DNA from: Alteribacillus iranensis | GTDB lineage: Bacteria > Bacillota > Bacilli > Bacillales > Marinococcaceae | NCBI RefSeq assembly: GCF_900113025.1 | Contig: NZ_FONT01000005.1 | Location: forward strand, 203,215-267,214 | Direction of reading: 5' to 3' | DNA: 64,000 bases | Part shown: positions 17,056-25,620 of the stretch, in pieces | Layout: each line of letters begins with the position of its first letter | How positions within the stretch are numbered: the first letter of the stretch is position 1 | Notes under the pieces: model-generated | Database searches by the model: none | Seen by the model: only the letters and a program-made list of their open reading frames with translations | Told to the model about the DNA's origin: nothing | Made by a program: the position numbers and the translations under genes

Positions 17056-18058
17056 TGATTATCTTTTTCTCCTTTACATTTAAAAATTGAATGGCATTCT
17101 CACCTAACATTCGTTTCTTTTGTTCCGTTGTTATATTGTCCATTTGATCTATCACTTGACCTGGAGGTATTTCACGTAATAAAAACGGATAATCCGATCC
17201 CATCATAATCCGATCATGACCAAAACGATCGATGAGATACTGCAGGTTCAGTGGATCATAATTAAGGGAATCAAAATACAAATTATCTATATAATAACTT
17301 GGTGGATGACTCGTTAAACGTAAGTGCGGCCATACTTTCCAACCTTGGTCCAGTCGAGGCAAAATGTAAGGAAACGAGCCTCCTCCATGTGAGAAACAAA
17401 TCTTGAGACGTGGATATTTTTCAATCACGCCACTCCATATCAAGCTCGCCGCCGCAAGTGCTGTTTCACTAGGCATGCCAACCGTATACATAAAATTATG
17501 GCGTGGTGTACGATCTCTAGCCATTGTCTCCCACGGGTGAATAAAAATGGGTACATCCCATTTCTCAGCCATCTCAAAAAAAGGAGCGAATTCCTTGGCA
17601 TCTAAGTTTATTCCATTAACATTGGTCCCAATTTCAATCCCCGATAAATTCAAGTCATGCACGCATCGATCCATCTCAGCGATAGCTGTATCGGTATCCT
17701 GCATGGGCACAGTTCCAAGTCCTAAAAATCTTCCCGGGTGTTGGTTGACAGTATTTGCGATAAAATCATTTTGAATGCGGGCCATCTCTAAGGCTTCCGA
17801 AGCAGGGGCCCAGTACGAGAAAGTGACAGGAATCGGGGAAAGGACTTGCATATCGACTCCCTCCCGATCCATGTCTTTGATTCGTTTCTCCGGATCCCAT
17901 ACTTGATCAGTGACTTCCCTAAATACACTGCCGCCCACCATAATATTCGCACCGCACGTACAGGTCTGGTGCAAAGTTGGCCAACGGTCTTGACCATATT
18001 TTTCACTGAAATCCGGAATATCCTGCGGAATGATATGAGTGTGAAAATCTACCCTCAT
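17003..18058 (-). CDS. 2-amino-3-carboxymuconate-6-semialdehyde decarboxylase (ACMSD)
   Basis: About 351 residues, amidohydrolase superfamily (ACMSD branch). It has the N-terminal metal motif HTH (VDFHTHIIP), IHPWET with the metal-binding His in mid-protein, CFSHGGGSFPYILPR and the final metal Asp in MGSDYPF. A zinc-dependent, non-oxidative decarboxylation of ACMS to 2-aminomuconate 6-semialdehyde is expected. I favour the Met at 18058 because AAGGG lies 7 bp upstream; an ATG at 18064 is also possible. Its start abuts the stop of the dioxygenase gene (18055), which makes the substrate, and its 3' end overlaps the deaminase gene. Confidence 0.92.
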   Translation of the reverse strand: MRVDFHTHIIPQDIPDFSEKYGQDRWPTLHQTCTCGANIMVGGSVFREVTDQVWDPEKRIKDMDREGVDMQVLSPIPVTFSYWAPASEALEMARIQNDFIANTVNQHPGRFLGLGTVPMQDTDTAIAEMDRCVHDLNLSGIEIGTNVNGINLDAKEFAPFFEMAEKWDVPIFIHPWETMARDRTPRHNFMYTVGMPSETALAAASLIWSGVIEKYPRLKICFSHGGGSFPYILPRLDQGWKVWPHLRLTSHPPSYYIDNLYFDSLNYDPLNLQYLIDRFGHDRIMMGSDYPFLLREIPPGQVIDQMDNITTEQKKRMLGENAIQFLNVKEKKIINELTSDVAGREASSSGN

Positions 18059-18609
18059 GTCCATTCCCTTGCTTCCGGAGGCATTTTATGGCCACAGTTA
18101 TCACATGTTCTTAATTTTTCATTACTGTTGAATTGTTCAATAGCTCCCTTGACTTGCGTTTCTATATTTGACAGCTGAACCGTAACGCGGTGCATTTCGT
18201 GATCGCAATCATCGCAGAACCATACAAAATCTTCGAGTTCTCCTTCCTTCCGTTTCCTCTCAAGAACGATACCGTACGTATTTGCCGGACGGTGAGGAGA
18301 ATGCGGGACATTCGCAGGAAGCATAAAGACCTCTCCCTCCCCAACTGTTACAACTTCTCTTTCACCTTTATCATTAATACATTCGACGTGGCAGCTCCCC
18401 TTTACTTGGTAGAAAAATTCATCCGATGGGTCCACATGAAAATCCCGTCTTTTATTTGGACCGCCAAGTATCATCGCAATAAATTCGGAGTCTTCCCACA
18501 TTACTTTATTGTTAACAGGCGGCTGGAGGAGGTCTTTATTGTCTTCAATTGTCTTCATTAAATTAAAGCATCTTGTACTCAAATTCGTATTTTCAGACTT
18601 TAAAGCCAT
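18055..18609 (-). CDS. nbaC: 3-hydroxyanthranilate 3,4-dioxygenase
   Basis: 184 residues, the bacterial HAAO type. The cupin core carries the iron ligands His58 and Glu64 (DFHVDPSDEFFYQVKG) and His103 (NVPHSPHRPANT). A C-terminal rubredoxin-like site has Cys132/Cys135 (WFCDDCDHE) and Cys169/Cys172 (TCDNCGHK). It opens the ring of 3-hydroxyanthranilate to 2-amino-3-carboxymuconate 6-semialdehyde with O2. ACMS decarboxylase follows immediately, and the monooxygenase that makes the substrate is encoded upstream beyond the IclR gene. All known ligands are conserved, so an active enzyme is expected. Confidence 0.95.
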   Translation of the reverse strand: MALKSENTNLSTRCFNLMKTIEDNKDLLQPPVNNKVMWEDSEFIAMILGGPNKRRDFHVDPSDEFFYQVKGSCHVECINDKGEREVVTVGEGEVFMLPANVPHSPHRPANTYGIVLERKRKEGELEDFVWFCDDCDHEMHRVTVQLSNIETQVKGAIEQFNSNEKLRTCDNCGHKMPPEAREWT

Positions 18610-18626
18610 TAAAATCTTCCTTTCTA

Positions 18627-19382
18627 TTATTGTTCTTCAAAAATATATCCCAAATCTTTTGAAATACTGTCCGCGACTTTCGTAACGTGCCGTATCATTG
18701 CTTGTTTCTCCGAACCTTCAATATATGAAATTGGCCCTACCATGTTTAACGCTGCAATATTTTTACCACTATAGGATTGGATGGGTGCCGCAATACCATA
18801 GACACCAAATTCATTCTCATTGTTGCTTACTGCGAACCCATTGTTACGTACTTGATTCAGTTCAACTTCAAGTCCTTCTAACGTGTCAATGGTATTCGGT
18901 CCTCTTTTTAATAGATCTTCTGAAGTGAACTTTTTCATTAGGGAAGGATTGGAAGACAATAAAACCTTCCCTGTACTAAAACAGTAGGTTGGCTTCCTCT
19001 CTCCAATAAAAGTAGGAACTTGAAATGCTTCACGAGCGGCGACTTTTAAAACGAAGATAAAGTCTCCTTTTTCATCAAGCATTCCTATATGAACAATCCC
19101 CTTAAACCTTCGTGTCAGTTCCTCAATTCGGGGAACCGCCTCGTTATAAATATCCTGTTGATACATAACCATGTTACCAAGCTCTAATAGTTTCCAACCA
19201 AGTCGATACCTATTACTACTGTCCTTAATCAACATTCCCTCGTTACATAAACTTTGCACTAATCGATACACAGTGCTTGTGCTCATGTCTAATTTTTTTG
19301 CAATGTCCAAGTTTCTTAAAGCCGGTTCATCTTCCGTAAAACAATTAAGAATTTGCGCCACTTTACGTACAGATGAAATCAC
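18627..19382 (-). CDS. IclR-family transcriptional regulator
   Basis: 251 residues. The N-terminal winged helix-turn-helix reads VRKVAQILNCFTEDEPALRN then LDIAKKLDMSTSTVYRLVQS (about 25-45). The C-terminal GAF-like effector domain (about 75-245) contains GKVLLSSNPSLMKKF and FAVSNNENEFGVYGIAAPI. The start is a GTG after AGGAGGTAGGGCGGT. It lies inside the operon between the monooxygenase and ring-cleavage genes and on the same strand, so it is probably the pathway-specific regulator with anthranilate or a downstream intermediate as effector. Activator or repressor status cannot be read from sequence. Confidence 0.9.
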   Translation of the reverse strand: MISSVRKVAQILNCFTEDEPALRNLDIAKKLDMSTSTVYRLVQSLCNEGMLIKDSSNRYRLGWKLLELGNMVMYQQDIYNEAVPRIEELTRRFKGIVHIGMLDEKGDFIFVLKVAAREAFQVPTFIGERKPTYCFSTGKVLLSSNPSLMKKFTSEDLLKRGPNTIDTLEGLEVELNQVRNNGFAVSNNENEFGVYGIAAPIQSYSGKNIAALNMVGPISYIEGSEKQAMIRHVTKVADSISKDLGYIFEEQ

Positions 19383-19442
19383 ACCGCCCTACCTCCTAAT
19401 TTGTATTCAATATAGCAGCCATAGGGCCTAAAAATTAGAATT

Positions 19443-20915
19443 TTAATTCATGGATAAGTTCTCGGACTTATCAAGCTGTAGTGCTCGATCAACCATAGTA
19501 AATTGATTTTCTTGTTTGTATTTATTATAGAACATTCCTAATTTTCTGACCGGATCACCGGAATAATACCTCTCGTATTGAACGAGACGCTGTCCGAACG
19601 CTTCACCGGAGAGGTCCCAAGCCAGCTTAAAGAGTCTGATTCTGTCATAAGCCTCGACACTTTCACGACCTCCATAATATCTGTTAATATCCTCCCGAAG
19701 CTCAGGATGCTCCACATCAAATCCTGTCGGCGATAATAATAGTCCTCCTGCCCCTATTGTTTGTATCACTTCAATAGCACGCGGATATGCTTTTGGTAAA
19801 ATACCACGTATCGTCTCTAATGAAGTGAAAGAAGGGACTGCTTCACCCTGCTCATTAATGGCATATTCATTTTCCGCTGTACGTAATAACGCTCTAATTG
19901 TTTCCACAGATTGAGCTAATTCACCTAATTGCGTCTGAACATTCAGAAATCCATCCACACCAATAGCATCAGCTACTCGAGAAGCCACTTGCTGTGCAAA
20001 TCTTAATTTCACCAATCCTCTTACACCGTTTTGATGTGTATTTTGACTGAGACCGGTTTGCGCATAAACGGTATTACCCGCTTCCAAGTTATTGTGTACG
20101 AATACTCTATTCCATGGAACGAGTACATCATTGAAAATTAATACCGCATCCATTTCTTCAAAACGTGAAGCTAATGGATGATCAAATACTGGTCGTTTCC
20201 CACTTTGCATCGGTTCACGACAGACAATCCGTAACCCAGGTGTATCTATTGGAATGGCAAACGATAACGTATAGCGTTCATCCCCTTTTCTAAAACCTGG
20301 AAACGGATAAATAATAACTTCATCTGTTATAGGAGCCAGTGTAGCCAGCATCTTAGCTCCACGTACTACAATTCCTTCGGACGTTTCTTCAACAGCTCCC
20401 AGGTGGGTAAACGTGTCTTTTTGTTCATGAGCAGCTTTGCTGCGGTCGTTTTGTGGGTTAATTAACGCATGAGTCAGGAACAGATCGTTATCTCGAATGT
20501 ATTTATGGTAATTGACGATATTCTCCGCCCATTTAGAGTTATATCTTTCAAAGAATTTATAATTGCTTGCCATGGATGTCACTGTGACATTTAAGAAGTC
20601 TGGAGATCTACCCATGAGTCCGAATGTAGCTTCCGCCCATGCTTCGTATAAGTTTCTTCTCCTCATTAAGTCATCAAAACTTTTAGGAACGAGAAACGCA
20701 TTTGATACTCTTTCACCTGTTTCTTCACAAATGTCTGTTATTTTCTCCTTATACTCTGGGTCATGCTGCATATCATATAGCTTTGCTATTTCTTGAATTG
20801 GCTGACGAAAGTTAGGTTCATTAAGTAAGTCTGTCACTCTTCTCCCTTCAAGCCATACTTCACGCGGTCTTGATTTTAACCCGTTAATGTAGTCCTGTCC
20901 CGTACGAATACCCAC
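19443..20915 (-). CDS. FAD-dependent monooxygenase, HpaB family; probable anthranilate 3-monooxygenase oxygenase component
   Basis: 490 residues, full length for the 4-hydroxyphenylacetate 3-monooxygenase (HpaB) family with its acyl-CoA dehydrogenase-like fold. Typical segments are [19 protein letters not shown] at the start, [43 protein letters not shown] and a late [10 protein letters not shown]. It uses reduced FAD and O2 to hydroxylate an aromatic ring. HpaB is the family name, but every downstream gene is for 3-hydroxyanthranilate, so anthranilate is the likely substrate, as for the Geobacillus enzyme of EC 1.14.14.8. The start is a GTG after AAGGGGTGTATGTGA. The flavin reductase is 13 bp upstream. 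Confidence 0.85.
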   Translation of the reverse strand: MGIRTGQDYINGLKSRPREVWLEGRRVTDLLNEPNFRQPIQEIAKLYDMQHDPEYKEKITDICEETGERVSNAFLVPKSFDDLMRRRNLYEAWAEATFGLMGRSPDFLNVTVTSMASNYKFFERYNSKWAENIVNYHKYIRDNDLFLTHALINPQNDRSKAAHEQKDTFTHLGAVEETSEGIVVRGAKMLATLAPITDEVIIYPFPGFRKGDERYTLSFAIPIDTPGLRIVCREPMQSGKRPVFDHPLASRFEEMDAVLIFNDVLVPWNRVFVHNNLEAGNTVYAQTGLSQNTHQNGVRGLVKLRFAQQVASRVADAIGVDGFLNVQTQLGELAQSVETIRALLRTAENEYAINEQGEAVPSFTSLETIRGILPKAYPRAIEVIQTIGAGGLLLSPTGFDVEHPELREDINRYYGGRESVEAYDRIRLFKLAWDLSGEAFGQRLVQYERYYSGDPVRKLGMFYNKYKQENQFTMVDRALQLDKSENLSMN

Positions 20916-20928
20916 TCACATACACCCC

Positions 20929-21414
20929 TTATGATTTTTTTGTTAGTTGATTCCCATCATTCGTCTTAGAAAATCCACCTTTAAAAAACACAAGTCCCTC
21001 TTTATCCTTTGAAGAAAAATACTCTACTTTCCCAACGTATAGCACGTGATCGCCACCATCATATTCCTGCCAAGGAGAACATTCAAATGTGGCTAGTGCT
21101 CCAGCCAATTTTGGTCCAATATTGGAATCTTCCCATTGAATATCTAAGTCTGGCTGTTGCCGCCCTGCAAATTGCCAAGCGACTTTTTCTTGATCTCCAG
21201 ACAATATATTGACAACGAACTGTCTTCCTTTCAAACCTTGACAAGCTTTAGCCTTGCGATCAATAGAGACTAATATTAATGGCGGGTCAAGAGACACAGA
21301 AGTGAAGGCGTTTACAGTAACGCCATTTCTCTCTCCCTCGTCTCCAAACCAAGTAACTACGGTGACCCCTGTTGCAAATTTCCCAAGACAATTTCTCAGT
21401 TCCCTAGTATCCAT
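20929..21414 (-). CDS. Flavin reductase, HpaC-like component of the two-component monooxygenase
   Basis: 161 residues of the FMN-binding split-barrel flavin reductase family: LRNCLGKFATGVTVVTW near the N-terminus, NGVTVNAFTSVSLDPPLILV, and VNILSGDQEKVAWQFAG, then DHVLYVGKVE. It reduces free FAD with NADH and hands it to the HpaB-type oxygenase encoded directly downstream. The Shine-Dalgarno AAGGAGGAGGGAG precedes the ATG. It is the first gene of the long catabolic operon unless transcription enters from the N-acetyltransferase gene 190 bp upstream. Confidence 0.9.
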   Translation of the reverse strand: MDTRELRNCLGKFATGVTVVTWFGDEGERNGVTVNAFTSVSLDPPLILVSIDRKAKACQGLKGRQFVVNILSGDQEKVAWQFAGRQQPDLDIQWEDSNIGPKLAGALATFECSPWQEYDGGDHVLYVGKVEYFSSKDKEGLVFFKGGFSKTNDGNQLTKKS

Positions 21415-21606
21415 ATACTCCCTCCTCCTTTTGTCTAAGTTATTTACATTGTAGAAGCCGTCGTTTTTTTACTCAATTGAAATATTTCACTATGTGGAAT
21501 TTTCTGAAATAATTTTAAAAATTTTTTTGGGTGAGTGGTATTTTATTACCGGTCCATTATACTCGGGTTAAGGTTACTATTAATCTTAAATATTATTTTT
21601 GAATTG

Positions 21607-22371
21607 TCAACTAGAAGATAGATCCTCTAACTCGATCCCGAAGTATTTTTTTAATATTTTACATTTCTCTGTTGGATGTATCGTTCGCTCTGTTTTATTG
21701 TCATTCTCTATTATTTTTAACGTGTTATCAAGCAACGTCACGCGTCCTCTTTCAAGCGCCTTTGTCGCTATACTTTCTTGGGTAAATCGAGAATTCGGGG
21801 ACGTTTGATTATAATGACACATGGGTGTAAAATCACTTAAGTTTTTAGGTTCGGTGCGGAAGCGGTAAAGCGTAACCCATTCTTTATTTTTCTCCACTTC
21901 GAATAAGAAATCTTCTTTTCTTTCCTTTACTCGGTACACCCCAACACCATCGTCGATAACCTCCCCCGACAAAGGGACCGGTATTCGGACGGAGTCACCA
22001 AACCCAACATCCACTAAGTACGGCTCATGCAGGGAAACAAGTATAGCAGCATGGCTATCGTCGAGAGCCCAAGAACCATCTGGTTTCCTGACTGTTCCGC
22101 TAATCAAGTGAGAGGAATAACCTAACTCTTGCAGTAACCAATGAAATAGTCCGTTTAATTCGTAGCAAAACCCCCCTCTATTCCGCAACACTATCTTTTC
22201 ATAAAACTTCTCTATATCTAAATGGATAGGAACGTGACGCATGACATCTTGGTTTTCAAATGGAATATGGAGCATATGTTGGTACTGCAGGTGACGTAGA
22301 AATGTTAAACTACCTTCGCCTTTTTTGCCCTCATCAACGTTCATTCTATTTAAATACAAATATGGATCCAT
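21607..22371 (-). CDS. nat: Arylamine N-acetyltransferase
   Basis: 254 residues with the cysteine-protease-like triad of arylamine N-acetyltransferases: Cys69 in RNRGGFCYELNG, His107 in DDSHAAILV and Asp121 in YLVDVGFGD. The N-terminal IPFENQDVM also fits. It moves acetyl from acetyl-CoA to aromatic amines or hydrazines. Anthranilate and hydroxyanthranilates are arylamines, so a protective or side-route role next to the anthranilate operon is plausible. It is 19 bp downstream of the alpha/beta hydrolase gene (same strand, co-transcribed) and 190 bp upstream of the flavin reductase. Confidence 0.9.
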   Translation of the reverse strand: MDPYLYLNRMNVDEGKKGEGSLTFLRHLQYQHMLHIPFENQDVMRHVPIHLDIEKFYEKIVLRNRGGFCYELNGLFHWLLQELGYSSHLISGTVRKPDGSWALDDSHAAILVSLHEPYLVDVGFGDSVRIPVPLSGEVIDDGVGVYRVKERKEDFLFEVEKNKEWVTLYRFRTEPKNLSDFTPMCHYNQTSPNSRFTQESIATKALERGRVTLLDNTLKIIENDNKTERTIHPTEKCKILKKYFGIELEDLSSS

Positions 22372-22390
22372 ATCTTTCCTCCTCTACCTT

Positions 22391-23275
22391 TCACATAAGA
22401 GATTTCAACTGCTCAATCCTTGAAATAGAAAAATTTCCAATCTCTTCCTGACATAACACCTTCTTGAGAAACTTTAATACTTCGGTAGCTACTATTGTAT
22501 TCGGATAATCTTTCATTCTACCGCCCTCCACCTTTGGCAACAGATTAAACCAAAAGTGTCCTTTATCTGATATCTCAAAAGTTTCCGTTTGAATACCAGC
22601 ATTTCTTAATTTTTTCGAAAAATTTACAGATTGGGTGGGAGGAATGACTTTATCCGTTTTACCCCACGTTAAAAAATAACGCGTATCGAAAATTGGATGA
22701 GTCAATGCTTTTTCAATAGAATGAATGGGTGACGCTTCTATATAGATACTACGATTATCTTCATAGGAAGCACCTAATAATCTTTTTAGTCGCACTTGAT
22801 TGTCAGTAGAGGTCTTCCATAGCTCTTTTAAATGATACACTCCATATGCTCCTACAACTGCACGTATTTTAAAACTCGCATTGGTTGCGTAAAGAAGAGA
22901 AAACTGAGAAGCCAAGTGACCTCCTGCAGAATCTCCGATTAATCCTAATCGCTGCGGTTCAACTCCCCATTCGTTTGCATGTCTGATAATAAAATTGATA
23001 GCAGCTTGTATGTCATCTAAAACAGAAGGGTAAATGGAATAAGAAGGAGTCATTAAGCGATAATTAATTGCCATAGCTGCTACCCCTGACTCTGCTAAGT
23101 ATTGTCCCCATTCTCTATACATTTCTTTAGAGCCTGATTGAAACCAACCTCCGTGAATTAGAATAACGATGGGTATGTCTTTCCCTTCTGAAGGACGGAA
23201 TATATCAGCTGTTAAAAGTTCACGTTCTGTCTTTCCGTACACAAGATTTTTTTCCATAACAATTTTCAGAGCCAT
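22391..23275 (-). CDS. Alpha/beta hydrolase of the esterase / arylformamidase-like group
   Basis: 294 residues. The oxyanion motif HGGWFQSG is at 41-48, NYRL is near 71, and the nucleophile Ser116 lies in GDSAGGH. A late Asp in WGKTDKVIPP and His in DKGHFWF complete the triad. The HGGxW form is shared by arylformamidases and by amide hydrolases acting on N-acylated anthranilates. With an arylamine N-acetyltransferase directly downstream and the anthranilate operon after that, removal of an N-formyl or N-acetyl group from an aminobenzoate is a reasonable guess. A general carboxylesterase is the alternative. The start ATG follows GGAAGGAGGACGAGC. Confidence 0.8.
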   Translation of the reverse strand: MALKIVMEKNLVYGKTERELLTADIFRPSEGKDIPIVILIHGGWFQSGSKEMYREWGQYLAESGVAAMAINYRLMTPSYSIYPSVLDDIQAAINFIIRHANEWGVEPQRLGLIGDSAGGHLASQFSLLYATNASFKIRAVVGAYGVYHLKELWKTSTDNQVRLKRLLGASYEDNRSIYIEASPIHSIEKALTHPIFDTRYFLTWGKTDKVIPPTQSVNFSKKLRNAGIQTETFEISDKGHFWFNLLPKVEGGRMKDYPNTIVATEVLKFLKKVLCQEEIGNFSISRIEQLKSLM

Positions 23276-23431
23276 GCTCGTCCTCCTTCCTCTTCTTTTA
23301 CTTTCAAACTACATTTTGACACTAACTATTACAATGTAATTATCCCACATAGCGAAATCACTTGATACAAAAGGATGCAGGACTCTTCACCATCTATCTT
23401 GTATAATTATAGTAAAGGAGGATGGAATTTT

Positions 23432-24262
23432 TTGAAGAATATAAACGTTGTATCATTAAGAAGATATCCCGTTAAATCAATGATGGGAGAAGAATTAAAC
23501 GCATGTGAAGTAACAGAAAAAGGTGTTCTTGGTGACCGTGCTTACGGTATTATCGATAAAGAAACAGGAAGACTTGCGAATGCAAAAAACCCAAAAAAGT
23601 GGCCGAATATGTTTCAATACAGAGCCTCATTTGTAGAGCCTCCTCAGCAAGAGGATGCCATACCACCCGTACGTATCACATGTCCCGACGGAACTTCGGT
23701 CACCCATTCAGATCCTGAGGCGGAAGACATTCTATCGAGGAGCTTTCAGCGTAATGTATTTGTTGGCACCCCTTCGACCTCGGATCGTGAGTTCGAAGGA
23801 TTGATACCTGAAAATGTAAGCGGGCTGGAAAACCCCGGCAGTGTATTCTCCAAAGCAGCTCCTGCAGGCACATTTTTCGATATTGGAATGGTACATATCG
23901 TAACTACTTCATCCTTAGAGGAATTAGCAAGACGAACCCCTGGAAGCCGAATTGAAGCAAGAAGATTTCGGCCAAACCTCATTCTCAATGTGGAAAACGG
24001 TGAGTCATTTGAAGAAAATAGTTGGGTCGGAAAGACTCTCTCTATCGGTAATGAGGTCAAATTGAAGATAGTACAGAATACAAAACGTTGTATTATGACT
24101 ACACTTCCACAAGGAGACCTTCCCAATGATCTTAACGTGCTGCGTTCTGCTGTGAAGGAAAATGATGGCAATATCGGCATTTATGCGAACGTACTGCAAT
24201 CAGGAACCATCCATATCGGTGATCGTGTTACAATAGACGGGGTAACAAACGCTTCATCTTAA
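23432..24262 (+). CDS. MOSC domain-containing protein
   Basis: About 276 residues. An N-terminal MOSC_N beta-barrel (VVSLRRYPVKSMMGEELN, then GVLGDRAYGIIDKETGRLANAK) is followed by a MOSC domain with RRFRPNLILN and a conserved Cys in NTKRCIMTTLPQGDLP. MOSC proteins handle molybdenum-cofactor sulfur or act with Moco enzymes such as amidoxime reductases. A TTG at 23432 lies 10 bp behind AAAGGAGG and is preferred over the ATG at 23375, whose 19 extra codons precede that site. No other molybdenum gene is adjacent. It is divergent from the alpha/beta hydrolase. Confidence 0.85.
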   Translation: MKNINVVSLRRYPVKSMMGEELNACEVTEKGVLGDRAYGIIDKETGRLANAKNPKKWPNMFQYRASFVEPPQQEDAIPPVRITCPDGTSVTHSDPEAEDILSRSFQRNVFVGTPSTSDREFEGLIPENVSGLENPGSVFSKAAPAGTFFDIGMVHIVTTSSLEELARRTPGSRIEARRFRPNLILNVENGESFEENSWVGKTLSIGNEVKLKIVQNTKRCIMTTLPQGDLPNDLNVLRSAVKENDGNIGIYANVLQSGTIHIGDRVTIDGVTNASS

Positions 24263-24292
24263 ACAATTATCAACAGGAAGGAACTTCGTTTC

Positions 24293-24976
24293 ATGAAACT
24301 TATCTATTCTGGGAAGACAAAAGATGTGTATGAAAATGATGATCATTACGTATTGAAGTTCAAAGACGATGTTACCGGCGAGAATGGCGTCTTTGACCCA
24401 GGGGCTAATTCCGTGGGACTTACCATGGAAGGCGCAGGAAAAGCAGGTTTGCGTTTAACCGTATTCTTTTTTGAGAAGTTAAAAGAAGCAGGTATCCCTA
24501 CTCACTATATCGATGCAGATATCGAACAAGCTGAAATGTCTGTGAGACCCGCGTCTGTATTTGGGGAAGGGTTAGAAGTCATTTGCCGCTATCGTGCGGT
24601 TGGAAGCTTTTTACGAAGATATGGAAAATATGCAAAAGAAGGGCAACCCCTTGATGCTTTCGTAGAGGTTACGTTGAAAGATGACGAAAGACAAGACCCT
24701 CCTATCAGTGCAGATGCGTTAGAAATGCTCGGTATTTTGGATCATGAAGAATACAGCCGTTTGAAAGAGTTAACCCAAAACATTAGCGGCGTGGTAAGAG
24801 ATGAACTAGCTAAAAAAGATATAGAGCTATATGATATCAAACTGGAATTTGGGCGTTTAGACGATGGTACGATTGTGTTAATTGATGAAATATCAGGTGG
24901 TAACATGAGAGCCTATCAAAACGATGACTATATGGAACCTCTTGAGCTCGAACAAATGATGTTGTCTAGCAAATAA
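24293..24976 (+). CDS. purC: Phosphoribosylaminoimidazole-succinocarboxamide synthase (SAICAR synthetase), solitary
   Basis: 227 residues. It starts MKLIYSGKTKDVYE and keeps the SAICAR synthetase pattern LKFKDDVTGENGVFDPG, AGIPTHYIDAD, RYRAVGSFLRRYG, DDERQDPPIS, IKLEFGRLDDGTIVLIDEIS. The usual Bacillus DEISPDTCR is replaced by DEISGGNMRAY, so it belongs to a divergent PurC branch seen in some Firmicutes. It ligates aspartate to CAIR in purine synthesis. It is not in a pur operon: 30 bp upstream is the MOSC gene and a terminator follows, so it may be a second copy. Confidence 0.83.
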   Translation: MKLIYSGKTKDVYENDDHYVLKFKDDVTGENGVFDPGANSVGLTMEGAGKAGLRLTVFFFEKLKEAGIPTHYIDADIEQAEMSVRPASVFGEGLEVICRYRAVGSFLRRYGKYAKEGQPLDAFVEVTLKDDERQDPPISADALEMLGILDHEEYSRLKELTQNISGVVRDELAKKDIELYDIKLEFGRLDDGTIVLIDEISGGNMRAYQNDDYMEPLELEQMMLSSK

Positions 24977-24985
24977 CAATCCCCA

Positions 24986-25018
24986 CCGGCTGCCTTGAAT
25001 GATGCAGCCGGCTTTTCT
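24986..25018 (+). terminator. Rho-independent terminator after purC
   Basis: CCGGCTGC and GCAGCCGG form an 8-bp GC-rich stem around a 10-base loop, followed by CTTTTCTCTCT. It ends the MOSC-purC unit. Confidence 0.75.
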
Positions 25019-25023
25019 CTCTA

Positions 25024-25266
25024 TTAAGGTAGTACAATGTTTCCTGATTGGCTATCTTCCTCTTCCTTTTTATTCTTAACTATCAAATCCTTGATCGGAC
25101 AATACCTCATGATCCCTTCACCCACTTTTTGAGCACCTAATGCTGCACAGAGAATGTGGACGGAAGGTGACTTATCTTTTGCCATTTCTCCTGTTGCCCA
25201 GGCAATCAACGTTAAACCGCCAGTAATTCTCAAAATAGCTTCCCCTGTGCCGACGTTTTTTTCCAT
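25024..25266 (-). CDS. DUF2892 small membrane protein
   Basis: About 80 residues. The start MEKNVGTGEAILRITGGLTL with one or two short hydrophobic stretches and a C-terminal GEGIMRYCPIKDL fits the DUF2892 (inner membrane protein YgaP-like) family. The ATG at 25266 lies 9 bp behind GGAAGG; a GTG at 25275 is the longer alternative. The function is unknown. It is isolated, convergent with purC, and ends 6 bp from the purC terminator. Confidence 0.75.
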   Translation of the reverse strand: MEKNVGTGEAILRITGGLTLIAWATGEMAKDKSPSVHILCAALGAQKVGEGIMRYCPIKDLIVKNKKEEEDSQSGNIVLP

Positions 25267-25275
25267 ATTGAACAC

Positions 25276-25600
25276 CCTTCCTTTATATATAGTACAAATT
25301 CATTTCCCTGCCCCTGCTGCCCTGAAACCAAATGCTCTCAAGTCTTTCAAACATTGGCCTCCTCATAAAACGACAATGCAATGGGTAGGTTGGAGACCCT
25401 GAGCCTCCTGGGGCAGCAGGAGTGCTATTTCAGAGAGAACACTAGCTCAGAAGATGCTATGAATTATTCACACTACTACCCAGGAAGAAAAGAAGTTATT
25501 GCTGGTTTTCTGTCTTTAGAGCATGGTTATATATTTTCAGAAAGGGAACATTTAAATATAAAATAAAGAAAATGCTCGTCAACTACTGAGAATAGGAGAA
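25276..25600. other. Intergenic region with GC-rich inverted repeat
   Basis: No convincing gene. CCTGCTGCCC (around 25314) and GGGCAGCAGG (around 25411) form separated inverted arms around about 85 bp, in a GC-richer patch with GGTTGGAGACCCTGAGCC. It resembles the degenerate palindromic intergenic repeats common in Bacillaceae. A 61-codon frame at 25381 has no Shine-Dalgarno site and no family look. Confidence 0.35.
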
Positions 25601-25620
25601 TGATAGAAAGGGGGAGAATC

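Noticed and set aside
19443..21414. Reading the HpaB/HpaC pair as a 4-hydroxyphenylacetate pathway
   Set aside because: None of the homoprotocatechuate genes (HpaD, HpaE, HpaF, HpaG) is present, while every 3-hydroxyanthranilate step is; the family name is not the substrate.
25381..25566. 61-codon frame between the DUF2892 and DUF2071 genes
   Set aside because: No Shine-Dalgarno; it overlaps a GC-rich inverted repeat.
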